DNA of 64,000 nucleotides from Prevotella sp. (GTDB lineage Bacteria; Bacteroidota; Bacteroidia; Bacteroidales; Bacteroidaceae). Shown piece by piece: positions 29,262 through 39,324 of the stretch. The notes beneath the pieces are model-generated. The model did not search any database. It was not told the origin of the DNA and worked only from the letters and a program-made list of their open reading frames with translations. The position numbers and the translations under genes are program-made. Within the stretch, counting starts at the first letter, position 1, and each line of letters opens with the position of its first letter. The DNA is taken from positions 60,634 through 124,633 of the forward strand of contig JAFLSE010000003.1 in the NCBI GenBank assembly GCA_022511075.1. The letters are read 5' to 3'.

Positions 29262-30212
29262 ATGGAAGGGGGTACTACCATCAAGACCGCCACGGGCTAC
29301 CACGTGCCGGTGTTGCTCAAAGAAAGCGTAGATGCATTGGCTATAAAAGCCGGCGGCATATACGTAGACGTGACATTCGGAGGCGGTGGGCATTCACGGG
29401 AGATTTTGAGCCGTATGGACGAGAGAGCGAGGCTTCTTAGTTTCGACCAAGACCCCGACGCTGAACGAAATATCTGCGGCGGCGACAGCCGGTTTACTTT
29501 CGTAAGAAGCAATTTCAGATACCTGAAAAACTGGTTGCGCTACTATGGCATAGAGAAGATAGACGGACTGATAGCCGACCTCGGAGTGTCGAGCCACCAT
29601 CTTGACGACGAGAACAGGGGCTTTTCGTTCAGATACGAGGACGCACCTCTTGACATGAGAATGAACAAACGTGGCGGAAAGACCGCTGCCGATGTACTGA
29701 ATGAATATTCGGAAGAAAGGCTTGCTGACATAATATATTTGTATGGCGAACTGAAAACATCAAGGAAGATTGCGGCGGCAATAGCAAAGGCAAGGACACA
29801 AGAGCCGATAGCCACTACGAGGCAGTTGCTGCAGGCAGTGGAAAGACTGATGCCGCGCGAGAGAGAGAAGAAAGACATGGCAAAGTTGTTTCAGGCTCTC
29901 CGCATAGAGGTAAACCACGAAATGGATGCCCTGCGCGAGATGCTGCAAAGTGCAGCGGATGTGCTGGCTGACGGAGGACGGCTGAGTGTGATAACATATC
30001 ACTCGCTGGAAGACAGGATGGTGAAGAACATCATGAAAACCGGCAACACCGAAGGCAAACTGAAGCAGGACTTTTATGGAAGGATAGAGTCGCCGTTCCG
30101 ACTCGTGAACAACAAGCCGATAACGGCAGACAAAGATGAAACGGACACAAACCCACGCAGTCGCAGCGCGAAACTGAGGGTGGCAGAGAAAAGGAGCACA
30201 GGAAGAGAATGA
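29262..30212 (+). CDS. rsmH: 16S rRNA m4C1402 methyltransferase RsmH
   Basis: 316 residues. Motifs: YHVPVLLKESVDAL, the SAM-binding VDVTFGGGGHSREIL (about residues 30-45), IDGLIADLGVSSHHLDDENRGFSF, then LFQALRIEVNHEMDALREML and VITYHSLEDRMVKN. The C-terminal NPRSRSAKLRVAEK is typical. It methylates C1402 in the 30S decoding centre. It overlaps ftsL by four bases (ATGA), indicating coupled translation. Confidence 0.98.
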   Translation: MEGGTTIKTATGYHVPVLLKESVDALAIKAGGIYVDVTFGGGGHSREILSRMDERARLLSFDQDPDAERNICGGDSRFTFVRSNFRYLKNWLRYYGIEKIDGLIADLGVSSHHLDDENRGFSFRYEDAPLDMRMNKRGGKTAADVLNEYSEERLADIIYLYGELKTSRKIAAAIAKARTQEPIATTRQLLQAVERLMPREREKKDMAKLFQALRIEVNHEMDALREMLQSAADVLADGGRLSVITYHSLEDRMVKNIMKTGNTEGKLKQDFYGRIESPFRLVNNKPITADKDETDTNPRSRSAKLRVAEKRSTGRE

Positions 30213-30646
30213 CAACGGAAAAGGAACAGACGAAAATAGAGGAAGAGCAGAAGGCGGAGCAAAAGCTTGATGCCACCATAAAGAAGATAAAGGACAAAAC
30301 CACGGAGGAGGATGCAAAGCCTTCTTCGAAAATGACGTTGAGGGAAGTGCTCGACGGAAGTATGCTCTCGGCACAGTGGATTCGTTCGCAGATATGGCTC
30401 ATGGTACTCATTGTGGTATCTACATTCGTATATGTGGCGTTTCGCTACCAGTGCCAGCAGGACCTGATAACAATAAACAGGTTGGAAACGCAACTGAAGG
30501 ATGCAAGATACAAGGCACTGTCAACATCGAGTGAACTGACGGAGAGATGTCGTGAAAGCCGCATTCTCGAAATGCTGAAGCAACAACGCGACTCACTGCT
30601 GAAGGTAAGTGAGCGGCCACCATATATTATATATATAGAAGAATAG
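30209..30646 (+). CDS. ftsL: FtsL-like division protein
   Basis: 145 residues. A charged cytoplasmic tail (1-45, EKEQTKIEEEQKAEQK) precedes one membrane helix at about 61-79 (QIWLMVLIVVSTFVYVAFRY) and a periplasmic coiled coil (INRLETQLKDARYKALSTSSELTERCRES). FtsL is identified by topology and by its place between rsmH and ftsI; its sequence is always divergent. The long N-terminal tail is usual for Bacteroidetes. It bridges FtsQ/FtsB and the FtsWI synthase. Confidence 0.85.
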   Translation: MTTEKEQTKIEEEQKAEQKLDATIKKIKDKTTEEDAKPSSKMTLREVLDGSMLSAQWIRSQIWLMVLIVVSTFVYVAFRYQCQQDLITINRLETQLKDARYKALSTSSELTERCRESRILEMLKQQRDSLLKVSERPPYIIYIEE

Positions 30647-30652
30647 AAGATA

Positions 30653-32836
30653 ATGGGTAAGTTTAACAGCAAGAAGATAATCCCACGATACAAGATCGTG
30701 GCATGGCTACTGACATTTTCGTGCGTTGGCGTGATAGCCAAGGCTGCATATATAATGACCGCCAAGAAGGAGTATTGGACACAGGTGGCAGACAGACTGA
30801 AGCGTGACTCGGTGAACGTAAGACCAAACCGAGGCAACATCCTGAGTTGCAACGGGGAACTGATGGCGAGCAGTATCCCTGAATACAAACTGTTTATGGA
30901 CTTCCAGGCAGGCTATGACGAGCGTCACGACTCGGCATGGAATGCACATCGCAGTGACTCTATATGGAATGAGAAAGTTGATTCGGTATGCGAGGGACTG
31001 CACGACATATTCCCTGCGTGGACAGCACAGGAGTTTAAGAAGAAGTTGGAAGAAGGACGCAGGAAGAAATCGCGCCATTGGGTAATATGGCCAAGACGAA
31101 TAAGTTACGACAAGTACCAAGAGGTGAAGGCACTGCCGCTGTTTCGCGAATCGCCAAACAAAAGCGGTTTCCACACCGAGGAGTACAACGCACGCCGCCG
31201 CCCGTTTGGTGATTTGGGAGGCAGAACGGTAGGTGAGATGTATGGCGCTAAAGACTCTGCACGAATGGGATTGGAACAATCCTATGATTCAATATTGCGA
31301 GGCACTAACGGCGTGAATAAACGCAGAAAGGTGCTCAATAAATATATGAGTCTGCCTGTGACACCTCCTATTGACGGTGCGGACATTGTTACCACCATAG
31401 ATGTGGGAATACAAGACCTTGCGGAACGCGCACTTATTGAGGAACTGAAAAAGCCAACGGTGAACGGATGGCAGGGTGTTGCGATTGTAATGGAAGTGGC
31501 GACGGGCGACATAAAGGCGATAGTGAACGTTGAGAAATGTAGCGACGGTAAATATCGTGAGCGCAAGAACTATGCCGTGAGCGACCTGCTTGAACCTGGC
31601 TCTGTGTTCAAGACAGCCTCAATAATGGTGGCTCTCGACGACGGAGTGGTTGACACGACATACCGCATAGACACAGGCAGGGGAGTGCTGAAGATGCACG
31701 GGCGCGACATGAAAGACCACAACTGGAACAAGGGCGGCTATGGAGTGATAAACGTGGCACGCTCACTTGAGGTAAGTTCCAACATAGGCGTGAGCAAGGT
31801 GATAGACGACTTCTATGGCAAGAATCCAGAGAAATTCGTGGAAGGTCTTTATCGTGTTGGCATTGCCGAAGATTTGAAAATACCGTTGATGGGAAGCACC
31901 AAGCCAAACATACGCAAACCAAAACGCAACAGCAGGGGACAATACACCAACTGGAGCAAGACTGCCCTGCCGTGGATGAGCATAGGCTACGAGACACAGG
32001 TGCCGCCGATATCTACGTTAACATTCTACAATGCCATAGCCAACGATGGCAAGATGATGCGCCCACGTTTCGTGAAACAAGTGACGAAGAACAACAAGGT
32101 GTTGAAGGAATATCCACCAGAAGTGATAAAGGAGCAAATAGCAAAGCCGGCTACCATAAAGACAATGCAAACCGTGCTTGAACACGTTGTAAGCCAAGGA
32201 TTAGGAAAGAAAGCCGGCAGCAAGAAATTCAAGGTGGCAGGCAAGACGGGGACGGCACAGATATCGCAAGGCGCAGGTGGATATAAGAGCGGACAAGTGA
32301 GTTACCTGCTGAGTTTTGCAGGATTCTTCCCAGCCGACAAACCACGCTACTCCTGCATCGTTACTATAAAGAAGACAGGATTGCCGGCAAGTGGCGGCGG
32401 AATGAGCGGAGTTGTGTTCCACAATATTGCCGAGGGCATAATGGCACGCAACCTGAAGATGAGGGTGGAAGATGCACGCGACGAGGAATCGGTGATGATA
32501 CCCGATGTGAAGAACGGCAATCTCGTTTCGGCAAGCAACGTGCTTGAAATACTCGGCATAAAACAAGACACGGACTGGAACACAGCCGATGTGACAGTAA
32601 ATGCGATATGGGGCAAGGCGCACAACGACGAAAAGCACGTGGCGCTAAATGCGACCAACATAAACAAGGGTCTCGTGCCCGATGTTACAGGTATGGGAGC
32701 ACGCGATGCCGTATATCTTATGGAAAGCAGGGGAATGAAAGTGAAACTGAAAGGCAGAGGCAAGGTGAAAAGCCAGAGTGTTGCTGCCGGAAAGCAAGCA
32801 ATAATGGGACAACTCTGCGAACTTACTTTGCAATAA
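30653..32836 (+). CDS. ftsI: Penicillin-binding protein 3-type transpeptidase with PASTA domain
   Basis: 727 residues. A membrane helix near 15-37 is followed by the PBP dimerisation domain (DSVNVRPNRGNILSCNGELMASS). The transpeptidase domain has the active-site Ser317 in EPGSVFK, SSN at 375-377 and KTGT at 531-534. The C-terminus carries a PASTA domain (LVPDVTGMGARDAVYLMESRGMKVKL), as in many Bacteroidetes division PBPs. It cross-links septal peptidoglycan with FtsW. All three catalytic motifs are intact. Confidence 0.97.
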   Translation: MGKFNSKKIIPRYKIVAWLLTFSCVGVIAKAAYIMTAKKEYWTQVADRLKRDSVNVRPNRGNILSCNGELMASSIPEYKLFMDFQAGYDERHDSAWNAHRSDSIWNEKVDSVCEGLHDIFPAWTAQEFKKKLEEGRRKKSRHWVIWPRRISYDKYQEVKALPLFRESPNKSGFHTEEYNARRRPFGDLGGRTVGEMYGAKDSARMGLEQSYDSILRGTNGVNKRRKVLNKYMSLPVTPPIDGADIVTTIDVGIQDLAERALIEELKKPTVNGWQGVAIVMEVATGDIKAIVNVEKCSDGKYRERKNYAVSDLLEPGSVFKTASIMVALDDGVVDTTYRIDTGRGVLKMHGRDMKDHNWNKGGYGVINVARSLEVSSNIGVSKVIDDFYGKNPEKFVEGLYRVGIAEDLKIPLMGSTKPNIRKPKRNSRGQYTNWSKTALPWMSIGYETQVPPISTLTFYNAIANDGKMMRPRFVKQVTKNNKVLKEYPPEVIKEQIAKPATIKTMQTVLEHVVSQGLGKKAGSKKFKVAGKTGTAQISQGAGGYKSGQVSYLLSFAGFFPADKPRYSCIVTIKKTGLPASGGGMSGVVFHNIAEGIMARNLKMRVEDARDEESVMIPDVKNGNLVSASNVLEILGIKQDTDWNTADVTVNAIWGKAHNDEKHVALNATNINKGLVPDVTGMGARDAVYLMESRGMKVKLKGRGKVKSQSVAAGKQAIMGQLCELTLQ

Positions 32837-32856
32837 ATAAAAAATACATATAGCAA

Positions 32857-34308
32857 ATGAAACTATCGGAATTGCTGAAAAACATAGCTCCTACACGCGT
32901 CATAGGCGATGTGGATGTGGAGATAACGGGAGTAAACATCGACTCACGCAAGGTGGAGCAGGGTCATATGTTTATAGCCATGAAAGGAACAGTGGTAGAC
33001 GGACACCGCTTCATTGCAAAGGCAGTGGAGCAGGGAGCAAAAGCAATACTGTGCGAGGAACTGCCTGAAGACACCAACGGCTGTACGTTTGTACAAGTTG
33101 AAAGTACGGAAGACTGCGCAGGTCAGGTTGCCACAACATTCTATGGCAATCCCACAAGCAAACTGAAACTCGTGGGAGTGACGGGAACAAACGGCAAGAC
33201 CACTATAGCCACATTATTATATAATATATTCAGGAAGATGGGGCACAAGTGCGGATTGCTATCCACTGTGTGCAACTACATAGAAGATGAGGCAATACCT
33301 GCCGACCACACCACGCCAGACCCGATAGAACTGAACAGACTGTTAGGAAGAATGGCTGACGAGGGCTGCGAATATGCCTTTATGGAATGCTCCAGCCACG
33401 CCATACACCAAAAGCGCATCGGTGGTCTGAAGTTTGCAGGAGGTATATTCACAAACCTAACTCGCGACCACATGGACTACCACAAGACATTCGAGAACTA
33501 CCGCGACGCAAAGAAGGCTTTCTTTGATATGCTTCCCAAAGGCAGTTTCGCTATAACCAATGCTGACGACAAGAACGGTATGTTCATGGTGCAGAACACC
33601 AAGGCAACCGTAAAGACATATTCGACACAGCGCATGGCAGACCTTAAGGCGCGCATCATAGAGTGTCACTTTGAGGGAATGTATCTTGATATAGACGGCA
33701 GGGAGGTAGGCGTGCAGTTTATTGGCAAGTTCAACGTGAGCAACCTGCTTGCCGTATATGGTGCAGCCACTATGCTGGGCAAGCAACCCGAAGATGTATT
33801 GTTGGTGATGAGCACCTTGAAGAGTGTGAGCGGAAGGCTTGAACCTATAAGTTCGCCCGAAGGCTGGACGGCAATAGTGGACTATGCCCACACACCCGAT
33901 GCGTTGGAGAACGTACTCAATGCAATACACGAGGTGCTCGACGGAAAGGGAAAGATAATCACCGTGTGCGGTGCCGGCGGTAATCGCGACAAAGGCAAGC
34001 GTCCACTGATGGCACGCGAGGCTGTAAAGCAGAGCGACCGACTCGTGATAACGAGCGACAATCCTCGCTTTGAAGAGCCGCAAGACATAATAAACGACAT
34101 GCTTGCAGGACTTGACCAGCAGCAGATGAAAAAGACCATAAGCATTGCCGACCGTAGGGAGGCTATACGCACTGCCTGCATGATGGCGCAGAAGGGCGAT
34201 GTTATTCTGATAGCCGGCAAGGGTCATGAGGACTATCAGGAGATAAAGGGCGTGAAGCACCATTTCGACGACAGGGAAGAAGTGAGGAAGATAATTGCAG
34301 ACGCATAA
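32857..34308 (+). CDS. murE: UDP-MurNAc-L-Ala-D-Glu:meso-diaminopimelate ligase
   Basis: 483 residues in the three Mur ligase domains. ATP loop [14 protein letters not shown] at about 108-121; the substrate motif SDNPR (D401) marks the meso-diaminopimelate-adding form rather than the lysine form. The family's carbamylated Lys region lies in the central domain ([13 protein letters not shown]). It adds the third amino acid of the peptidoglycan stem in the cytoplasm. Since murF is not found in this cluster, the next ligase must be encoded elsewhere. Confidence 0.98.
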   Translation: MKLSELLKNIAPTRVIGDVDVEITGVNIDSRKVEQGHMFIAMKGTVVDGHRFIAKAVEQGAKAILCEELPEDTNGCTFVQVESTEDCAGQVATTFYGNPTSKLKLVGVTGTNGKTTIATLLYNIFRKMGHKCGLLSTVCNYIEDEAIPADHTTPDPIELNRLLGRMADEGCEYAFMECSSHAIHQKRIGGLKFAGGIFTNLTRDHMDYHKTFENYRDAKKAFFDMLPKGSFAITNADDKNGMFMVQNTKATVKTYSTQRMADLKARIIECHFEGMYLDIDGREVGVQFIGKFNVSNLLAVYGAATMLGKQPEDVLLVMSTLKSVSGRLEPISSPEGWTAIVDYAHTPDALENVLNAIHEVLDGKGKIITVCGAGGNRDKGKRPLMAREAVKQSDRLVITSDNPRFEEPQDIINDMLAGLDQQQMKKTISIADRREAIRTACMMAQKGDVILIAGKGHEDYQEIKGVKHHFDDREEVRKIIADA

Positions 34309-34343
34309 GCAGAGTGAACACCAACTAAACAATTAGTAAGAAG

Positions 34344-35615
34344 ATGCTGTACTATTTTTTCAGGTTTCTTGAGCAATGGGACATTCCCGGCTCTCACATG
34401 TGGGCGTACATATCGTTTCGTTCGCTGCTGGCACTGATATTATCGTTGGTGATATCCATGTGGTTTGGCGAGAAGTTCATAAAGTACCTGAAACGCAAGC
34501 AAATCACGGAGACACAGCGCGACGTGAAGATAGACCCGTTTGGTATAAGCAAAATCGGAGTGCCGTCGATGGGAGGCATCATTATAATCGTGGCAATACT
34601 CGTGCCTGTGCTTCTCTTCGGCAGAATGAGGAATATCTATCTGTTGCTGATGATACTTACCACCGTGTGGCTCGGTTTCCTCGGCGGACTCGATGACTAT
34701 ATCAAGATATTCAAGAAAAACAAGGAAGGTCTGTCGGAGAAATACAAGATTGTGGGACAGGTCGGACTTGGACTGATTATCGGATTAGTATTGTATTTCA
34801 GCCCCGATGCGGTTATCCGTGAGAACTTGGAAAGCAAGAAAGACGCAAAGACCGAGATAGTAGTAAAGCACGACAAGAATGAAAAGAAATCGCTGAAAAC
34901 CACGATACCGTTCATAAAGGAGCATAACCTGAGTTATGAAAGTCTTGTGTCGTGGTGCGGAGAATACAGCAACGTGGCAGGGTGGATATTGTTCGTAATA
35001 ATAACGATACTTGTTGTTACGGCTGTGAGCAACGGCGCAAACCTGAACGACGGAATGGACGGTATGTGTGCCGGCAACTCCGCCATAGTGGGCGTGGCAT
35101 TAGGTATATTGGCATATGTGTCGAGCCATATAGAATATGCCACATACCTCAATATAATGTACATACCAGGCAGTCAGGAGTTAGTGGTGTTTATGTGTGC
35201 CTTCATCGGAGCACTCACAGGTTTCCTGTGGTACAACTCCTACCCGGCACAGATATTTATGGGCGACACGGGCAGTCTGACTATAGGCGGAATAATAGGC
35301 GTGTGTGCAGTTATCATACACAAGGAACTGATGCTGCCCATATTGTGCGGAATATTCTTTGTGGAGAGTTTGAGTGTCATTTTGCAGGTGTATTATTACA
35401 AGTTGGGCAAGCGCCGCGGAGTGAAGCAACGCCTTTTCAAGCGTACCCCGATACACGATGCATTCCGCACGCAACAGGAACAATTGGTACCCGACTGCAA
35501 ATATGTGTTCAGAGGACCTGTAAGGGTGTTCCACGAATCAAAGATAGTGACCCGTTTCTGGATTATATCAATAATCCTTGCGGCACTGACGATAATAACT
35601 TTGAAGATAAGGTAG
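34344..35615 (+). CDS. mraY: Phospho-MurNAc-pentapeptide translocase MraY
   Basis: 423 residues, about 60 longer than the E. coli enzyme, as usual in Bacteroidetes. It is a ten-helix membrane protein with the magnesium/substrate motifs GFLGGLDDYIKIFKKNKEGL, NGANLNDGMDGMCAGNSAI and FMGDTGSLTIGGIIG, and KRTPIHDAF in the last cytoplasmic loop. An extra loop of about 50 residues (RENLESKKDAKTEIVVKHDK) lies between helices, a Bacteroidetes feature. It makes lipid I from UDP-MurNAc-pentapeptide and undecaprenyl phosphate. Confidence 0.97.
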   Translation: MLYYFFRFLEQWDIPGSHMWAYISFRSLLALILSLVISMWFGEKFIKYLKRKQITETQRDVKIDPFGISKIGVPSMGGIIIIVAILVPVLLFGRMRNIYLLLMILTTVWLGFLGGLDDYIKIFKKNKEGLSEKYKIVGQVGLGLIIGLVLYFSPDAVIRENLESKKDAKTEIVVKHDKNEKKSLKTTIPFIKEHNLSYESLVSWCGEYSNVAGWILFVIITILVVTAVSNGANLNDGMDGMCAGNSAIVGVALGILAYVSSHIEYATYLNIMYIPGSQELVVFMCAFIGALTGFLWYNSYPAQIFMGDTGSLTIGGIIGVCAVIIHKELMLPILCGIFFVESLSVILQVYYYKLGKRRGVKQRLFKRTPIHDAFRTQQEQLVPDCKYVFRGPVRVFHESKIVTRFWIISIILAALTIITLKIR

Positions 35616-35618
35616 ACG

Positions 35619-36905
35619 ATGAAAAGGATAGTAGTACTCGGAGCGGCAGAAAGTGGATGTGGTGCCGCCATATTGGCAAAGAAAGAGGGTTTCGACGTGT
35701 TCGTTTCGGATATGTCGAACATTAAGGATAAGTATAAAAAGATGCTCGACGACCACGATATAGAGTGGGAGGAAGGCAAGCACACGGAAGAGAAGATTCT
35801 GTGTGCCGATGAGGTTATAAAAAGTCCCGGTATTCCCGATCAAGCACCAATGATGCAGAAAATCATCGGCAAGGGAATACACGTCATAAGCGAGATTGAG
35901 TTTGCCGGTCGCTATACCAATGCAAAGATGATATGCATAACAGGCAGCAACGGTAAAACAACAACAACAAGCCTTATCTACCACATAGTGAAGAATGCAG
36001 GACTTGATGCAGGACTTGCCGGCAACATAGGTAACTCATTGGCATTGCAGGTGGCGGAAACTCCGCACCAGTGGTACGTGATAGAGTTGAGTTCGTTCCA
36101 ACTTGACAATATGTACGACTTCAAGGCTGACATCGCCGTGCTGCTGAACATAACCCCCGACCATCTCGACCGCTATGGCTTCGAGATGCAGAACTATACA
36201 AATGCCAAGATGCGCATAACGCAAAACCAGACTGCAAAAGATGCGTTCATTTACTGGAACGGCGACCCCATAATAGCCGAAGAACTCCGCAAGCGCACGG
36301 ATATCGGCGGTGAGTTGTGTCCATTCTCCGAACAGGACTTTACACTCGACCAAGACGAATGCCAACTGAAAGGCAGACACAATATATATAATATGTTGGC
36401 TGCGATGATTGCGTGTCGCAAGGCAGGCATAGCCGAAGACGTGATTGTGGAGAACGTGAAGAACTTCCCCGGTGTGGAGCATCGATTGCAGAAGATAGGC
36501 ACAGTGAACGACATTGATTTCATCAACGACTCAAAGGCGACCAACGTGGATGCATGCTACTTTGCATTGGAAAGCATAAAGGGCAAGTGCGTGCTTATTG
36601 TGGGAGGCGTTGACAAAGGCAACGACTATGAGCCGCTGAAACCACTGATAACTGAGAAATGCTCAGGACTGGTATATCTTGGAACAAACAACGCAAAGTT
36701 GCATGAGACCTTCGACAATATGGGTATACCCGTAATGGAAACAAGGAGCATGAAGGACTGTGTAGACGCATGTATGCAGTTGGCAAAACCAGGACAGGCT
36801 GTGCTCTTAAGTCCGTGCTGCGCAAGTTTCGACCTGTTCAGAAACATGGAGGACAGGGGTGAGCAGTTTATTGAACAGTTCAACAGAATAAAAGAAGGAA
36901 AATGA
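35619..36905 (+). CDS. murD: UDP-MurNAc-L-alanine:D-glutamate ligase
   Basis: 428 residues. N-terminal Rossmann-like UDP domain (RIVVLGAAESGCGAAILAKK), ATP loop CITGSNGKTTTTSLIYHI near residue 107, EHRLQKIGTVNDIDFINDSKATN in the C-terminal domain. It adds D-Glu in the cytoplasm. It starts three bases after mraY and its end overlaps ftsW by four bases. Confidence 0.98.
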   Translation: MKRIVVLGAAESGCGAAILAKKEGFDVFVSDMSNIKDKYKKMLDDHDIEWEEGKHTEEKILCADEVIKSPGIPDQAPMMQKIIGKGIHVISEIEFAGRYTNAKMICITGSNGKTTTTSLIYHIVKNAGLDAGLAGNIGNSLALQVAETPHQWYVIELSSFQLDNMYDFKADIAVLLNITPDHLDRYGFEMQNYTNAKMRITQNQTAKDAFIYWNGDPIIAEELRKRTDIGGELCPFSEQDFTLDQDECQLKGRHNIYNMLAAMIACRKAGIAEDVIVENVKNFPGVEHRLQKIGTVNDIDFINDSKATNVDACYFALESIKGKCVLIVGGVDKGNDYEPLKPLITEKCSGLVYLGTNNAKLHETFDNMGIPVMETRSMKDCVDACMQLAKPGQAVLLSPCCASFDLFRNMEDRGEQFIEQFNRIKEGK

Positions 36906-38143
36906 ACAAGAAGATAACAAACATATTCAAAGGCGACAGAGTAATTTGGATGATATTCTTCTTCCTCTGTATGATTAGTATCGTCGAGGTATTTAGTGCC
37001 TCGAGCGGACTGACATACAAGAGCAACAACTACATAGGTCCGATAGCCAAGCATATTGGAACAATAACAATAGGCGTACTGGTTATGCTTGTGGTAACGA
37101 ACATACAATGCCGGTTTTTCAAGTTGGTAATGCCTGTGGCAATGGTATTTTCATTTGTTACTCTCATATTGGTGCTATTTATAGGCGATAGTGTGTATGA
37201 GGCAAACCGTACACTCTTTGGTTTCCAACCGTCGGAGATAGCCAAAGGCTCACTTATACTTGCCGAGGCACAGATACTTAGCAAATGTCAAAAAGATAGT
37301 GGTACAGACCCTCTGGCGTTCAAAATAATAATGATTGTAACCGTTATATTTTGTCTGTTGATAGGAAATGAAAACCTTTCTACCGCCGTGCTGCTCTTTG
37401 GCGTTGTATATATAATGATGTTCATAGGGCGTGTGTCATTGAGGCAATTAGGCTGGGTTGCTGCTGTTGTCGGCGGCATTGCGGCACTTGCGGTGGGATT
37501 GATACTGCTTGTGGGCGACAGAGTTGAAAAAGACCCACAATTAACACAACAGGAACAAACGGTAGAAGTGAAAAATGAAAACAAAATCCTCCGTCGGGCA
37601 ACAACGTGGAAAAACAGAATACTGAAGTTCTTCGACAGCGAGGAAATACCGCCAAGCAGATTCGACCTTGACAAAGACGCACAGGTAGGGCACGCAAACA
37701 TAGCAATAGTGTCAAGCAATATCCGTGGCGTAGGGCCTGGCAATTCTGTTGAACGTGATTTCCTTTCACAGGCGTTCTCCGACTTCATTTATGCTATAAT
37801 CATAGAGGAATTGGGCATCGGAGGAGCAATATTTGTGGCATTACTATATGTTGCACTGCTATTCCGCACATCGACAATAGCGAGCAGATGCGAAAACAGT
37901 TTCCCCGCACTCCTTATTATGGGGTTAGCACTGCTGCTTGCCACACAAGCGGTGTTCAATATGTTTGTTGCCGTAGGATTGATGCCTGTAACAGGGCAAC
38001 CACTGCCACTGATAAGCAAGGGAGGTACGTCAACCATAATAAACTGTATATATATCGGTGCAATATTGAGTGTAAGCCGTACTGCCAAAAAGAAGGACAA
38101 CAAGAACAAGGGCGTACCCGAAGTGGCTGTAGCAACGGCATAA
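36902..38143 (+). CDS. ftsW: Septal peptidoglycan polymerase FtsW (SEDS family)
   Basis: 413 residues with about ten membrane helices. SEDS motifs: MIFFFLCMISIVEVFSASS near the start, GFQPSEIAKGSLILAEAQIL, FLSQAFSDFIYAIIIEELG and the terminal GLMPVTGQPLPLISKGGTST. The central extracellular loop (DRVEKDPQLTQQEQTVEVK) is longer than usual. It polymerises glycan with the FtsI-type transpeptidase encoded upstream. Confidence 0.97.
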   Translation: MNKKITNIFKGDRVIWMIFFFLCMISIVEVFSASSGLTYKSNNYIGPIAKHIGTITIGVLVMLVVTNIQCRFFKLVMPVAMVFSFVTLILVLFIGDSVYEANRTLFGFQPSEIAKGSLILAEAQILSKCQKDSGTDPLAFKIIMIVTVIFCLLIGNENLSTAVLLFGVVYIMMFIGRVSLRQLGWVAAVVGGIAALAVGLILLVGDRVEKDPQLTQQEQTVEVKNENKILRRATTWKNRILKFFDSEEIPPSRFDLDKDAQVGHANIAIVSSNIRGVGPGNSVERDFLSQAFSDFIYAIIIEELGIGGAIFVALLYVALLFRTSTIASRCENSFPALLIMGLALLLATQAVFNMFVAVGLMPVTGQPLPLISKGGTSTIINCIYIGAILSVSRTAKKKDNKNKGVPEVAVATA

Positions 38144-38179
38144 AACGACAGACGATAACAATACAAGAAACAGACAACT

Positions 38180-39304
38180 ATGGATAAGGAAATAAGAATA
38201 GTAATCAGCGGAGGCGGCACGGGAGGCCATATCTTCCCTGCCGTGTCAATAGCAAATGCCATAAAAGAAATATGCCCACAGGCAAAGATTCTTTTCGTTG
38301 GAGCACTCGGGCGCATGGAAATGGAACGTGTGCCACAGGCTGGTTACGAGATTGTGGGACTTCCTGTCCGTGGTCTTATCCGTCCTCTTTGGTCGCCAAA
38401 GAATATTAGCGTTTTGCTTGACTTTATGAAAAGCAAACGCATGGTGAAGAAGGTTCTGAAGGAGTTTCGTCCGATGGCTGCCGTGGGAGTTGGCGGTTAT
38501 GCAAGTGCGGCTACATTGAAGGCTGCCCATAATATGGGTGTTCCCTGCCTTATACAAGAGCAAAACTCCTATGCAGGGGTTACAAACAAGATGTTGGCAG
38601 CAGGTGCAGACAAGATATGCGTGGCATACAGCGGCATGGAACGTTTCTTTCCTGCCGACAAGATTATAATGACTGGCAATCCCGTGAGGCAGGCACTGCT
38701 GCAAAGCAATATAAGCAAAGAAGATGCACGCCGCTCGCTCGGATTAGATGCCGACAAGAAAACAATAGTGATAGTGGGCGGAAGTCTTGGGGCACGTACC
38801 GTTAACGAAAGCATATTGCAGCACATCGACATGGTGCAGTCGGTGCAGGACAAGGTGCAGTTTGTATGGCAGACAGGTAAGTTCTACCACGAAAGTATAA
38901 AGCAGCAACTTGCCGGCAAACAGCCAAAGAACCTTGTGGTATGCGACTTCATAAACGATATGGCCGCAGCATATAAGGCAGCAGACCTTGTTGTAAGTCG
39001 TGCAGGTGCAAGCAGTATATCGGAGTTTTGCTTGATAGGCAAACCCGTGATACTCGTGCCATCACCAAACGTGGCTGAAGACCACCAGACCAAGAATGCA
39101 ATGGCATTGGTGGAGAAACAGGCGGCATTGTTCGTAAAAGATGCGGAGGCAGCGGATAAGTTACTGCCGTTGGCACTCGAAACAATCAACGATGAGGCGC
39201 TGTTGAAGAGTCTCAATGAGAACATATTGAAACTGGCACTCCCCGATAGTGCACGAATCATTGCGGAAGAGGTAATAAAGTTGTGCGAGAAAAGAGGTAA
39301 ATAA
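38180..39304 (+). CDS. murG: Lipid I N-acetylglucosaminyltransferase MurG
   Basis: 374 residues, GT-B fold. GGGTGGHIFPAVSIANAI at the N-terminus binds the lipid substrate; GGSLGARTVNESIL and VSRAGASSISEFCLIGKPVI form the UDP-GlcNAc site. It makes lipid II on the inner face of the membrane. Standard position between ftsW and murC. Confidence 0.98.
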   Translation: MDKEIRIVISGGGTGGHIFPAVSIANAIKEICPQAKILFVGALGRMEMERVPQAGYEIVGLPVRGLIRPLWSPKNISVLLDFMKSKRMVKKVLKEFRPMAAVGVGGYASAATLKAAHNMGVPCLIQEQNSYAGVTNKMLAAGADKICVAYSGMERFFPADKIIMTGNPVRQALLQSNISKEDARRSLGLDADKKTIVIVGGSLGARTVNESILQHIDMVQSVQDKVQFVWQTGKFYHESIKQQLAGKQPKNLVVCDFINDMAAAYKAADLVVSRAGASSISEFCLIGKPVILVPSPNVAEDHQTKNAMALVEKQAALFVKDAEAADKLLPLALETINDEALLKSLNENILKLALPDSARIIAEEVIKLCEKRGK

Positions 39305-39324
39305 AATCAAAAGACATCACAGTT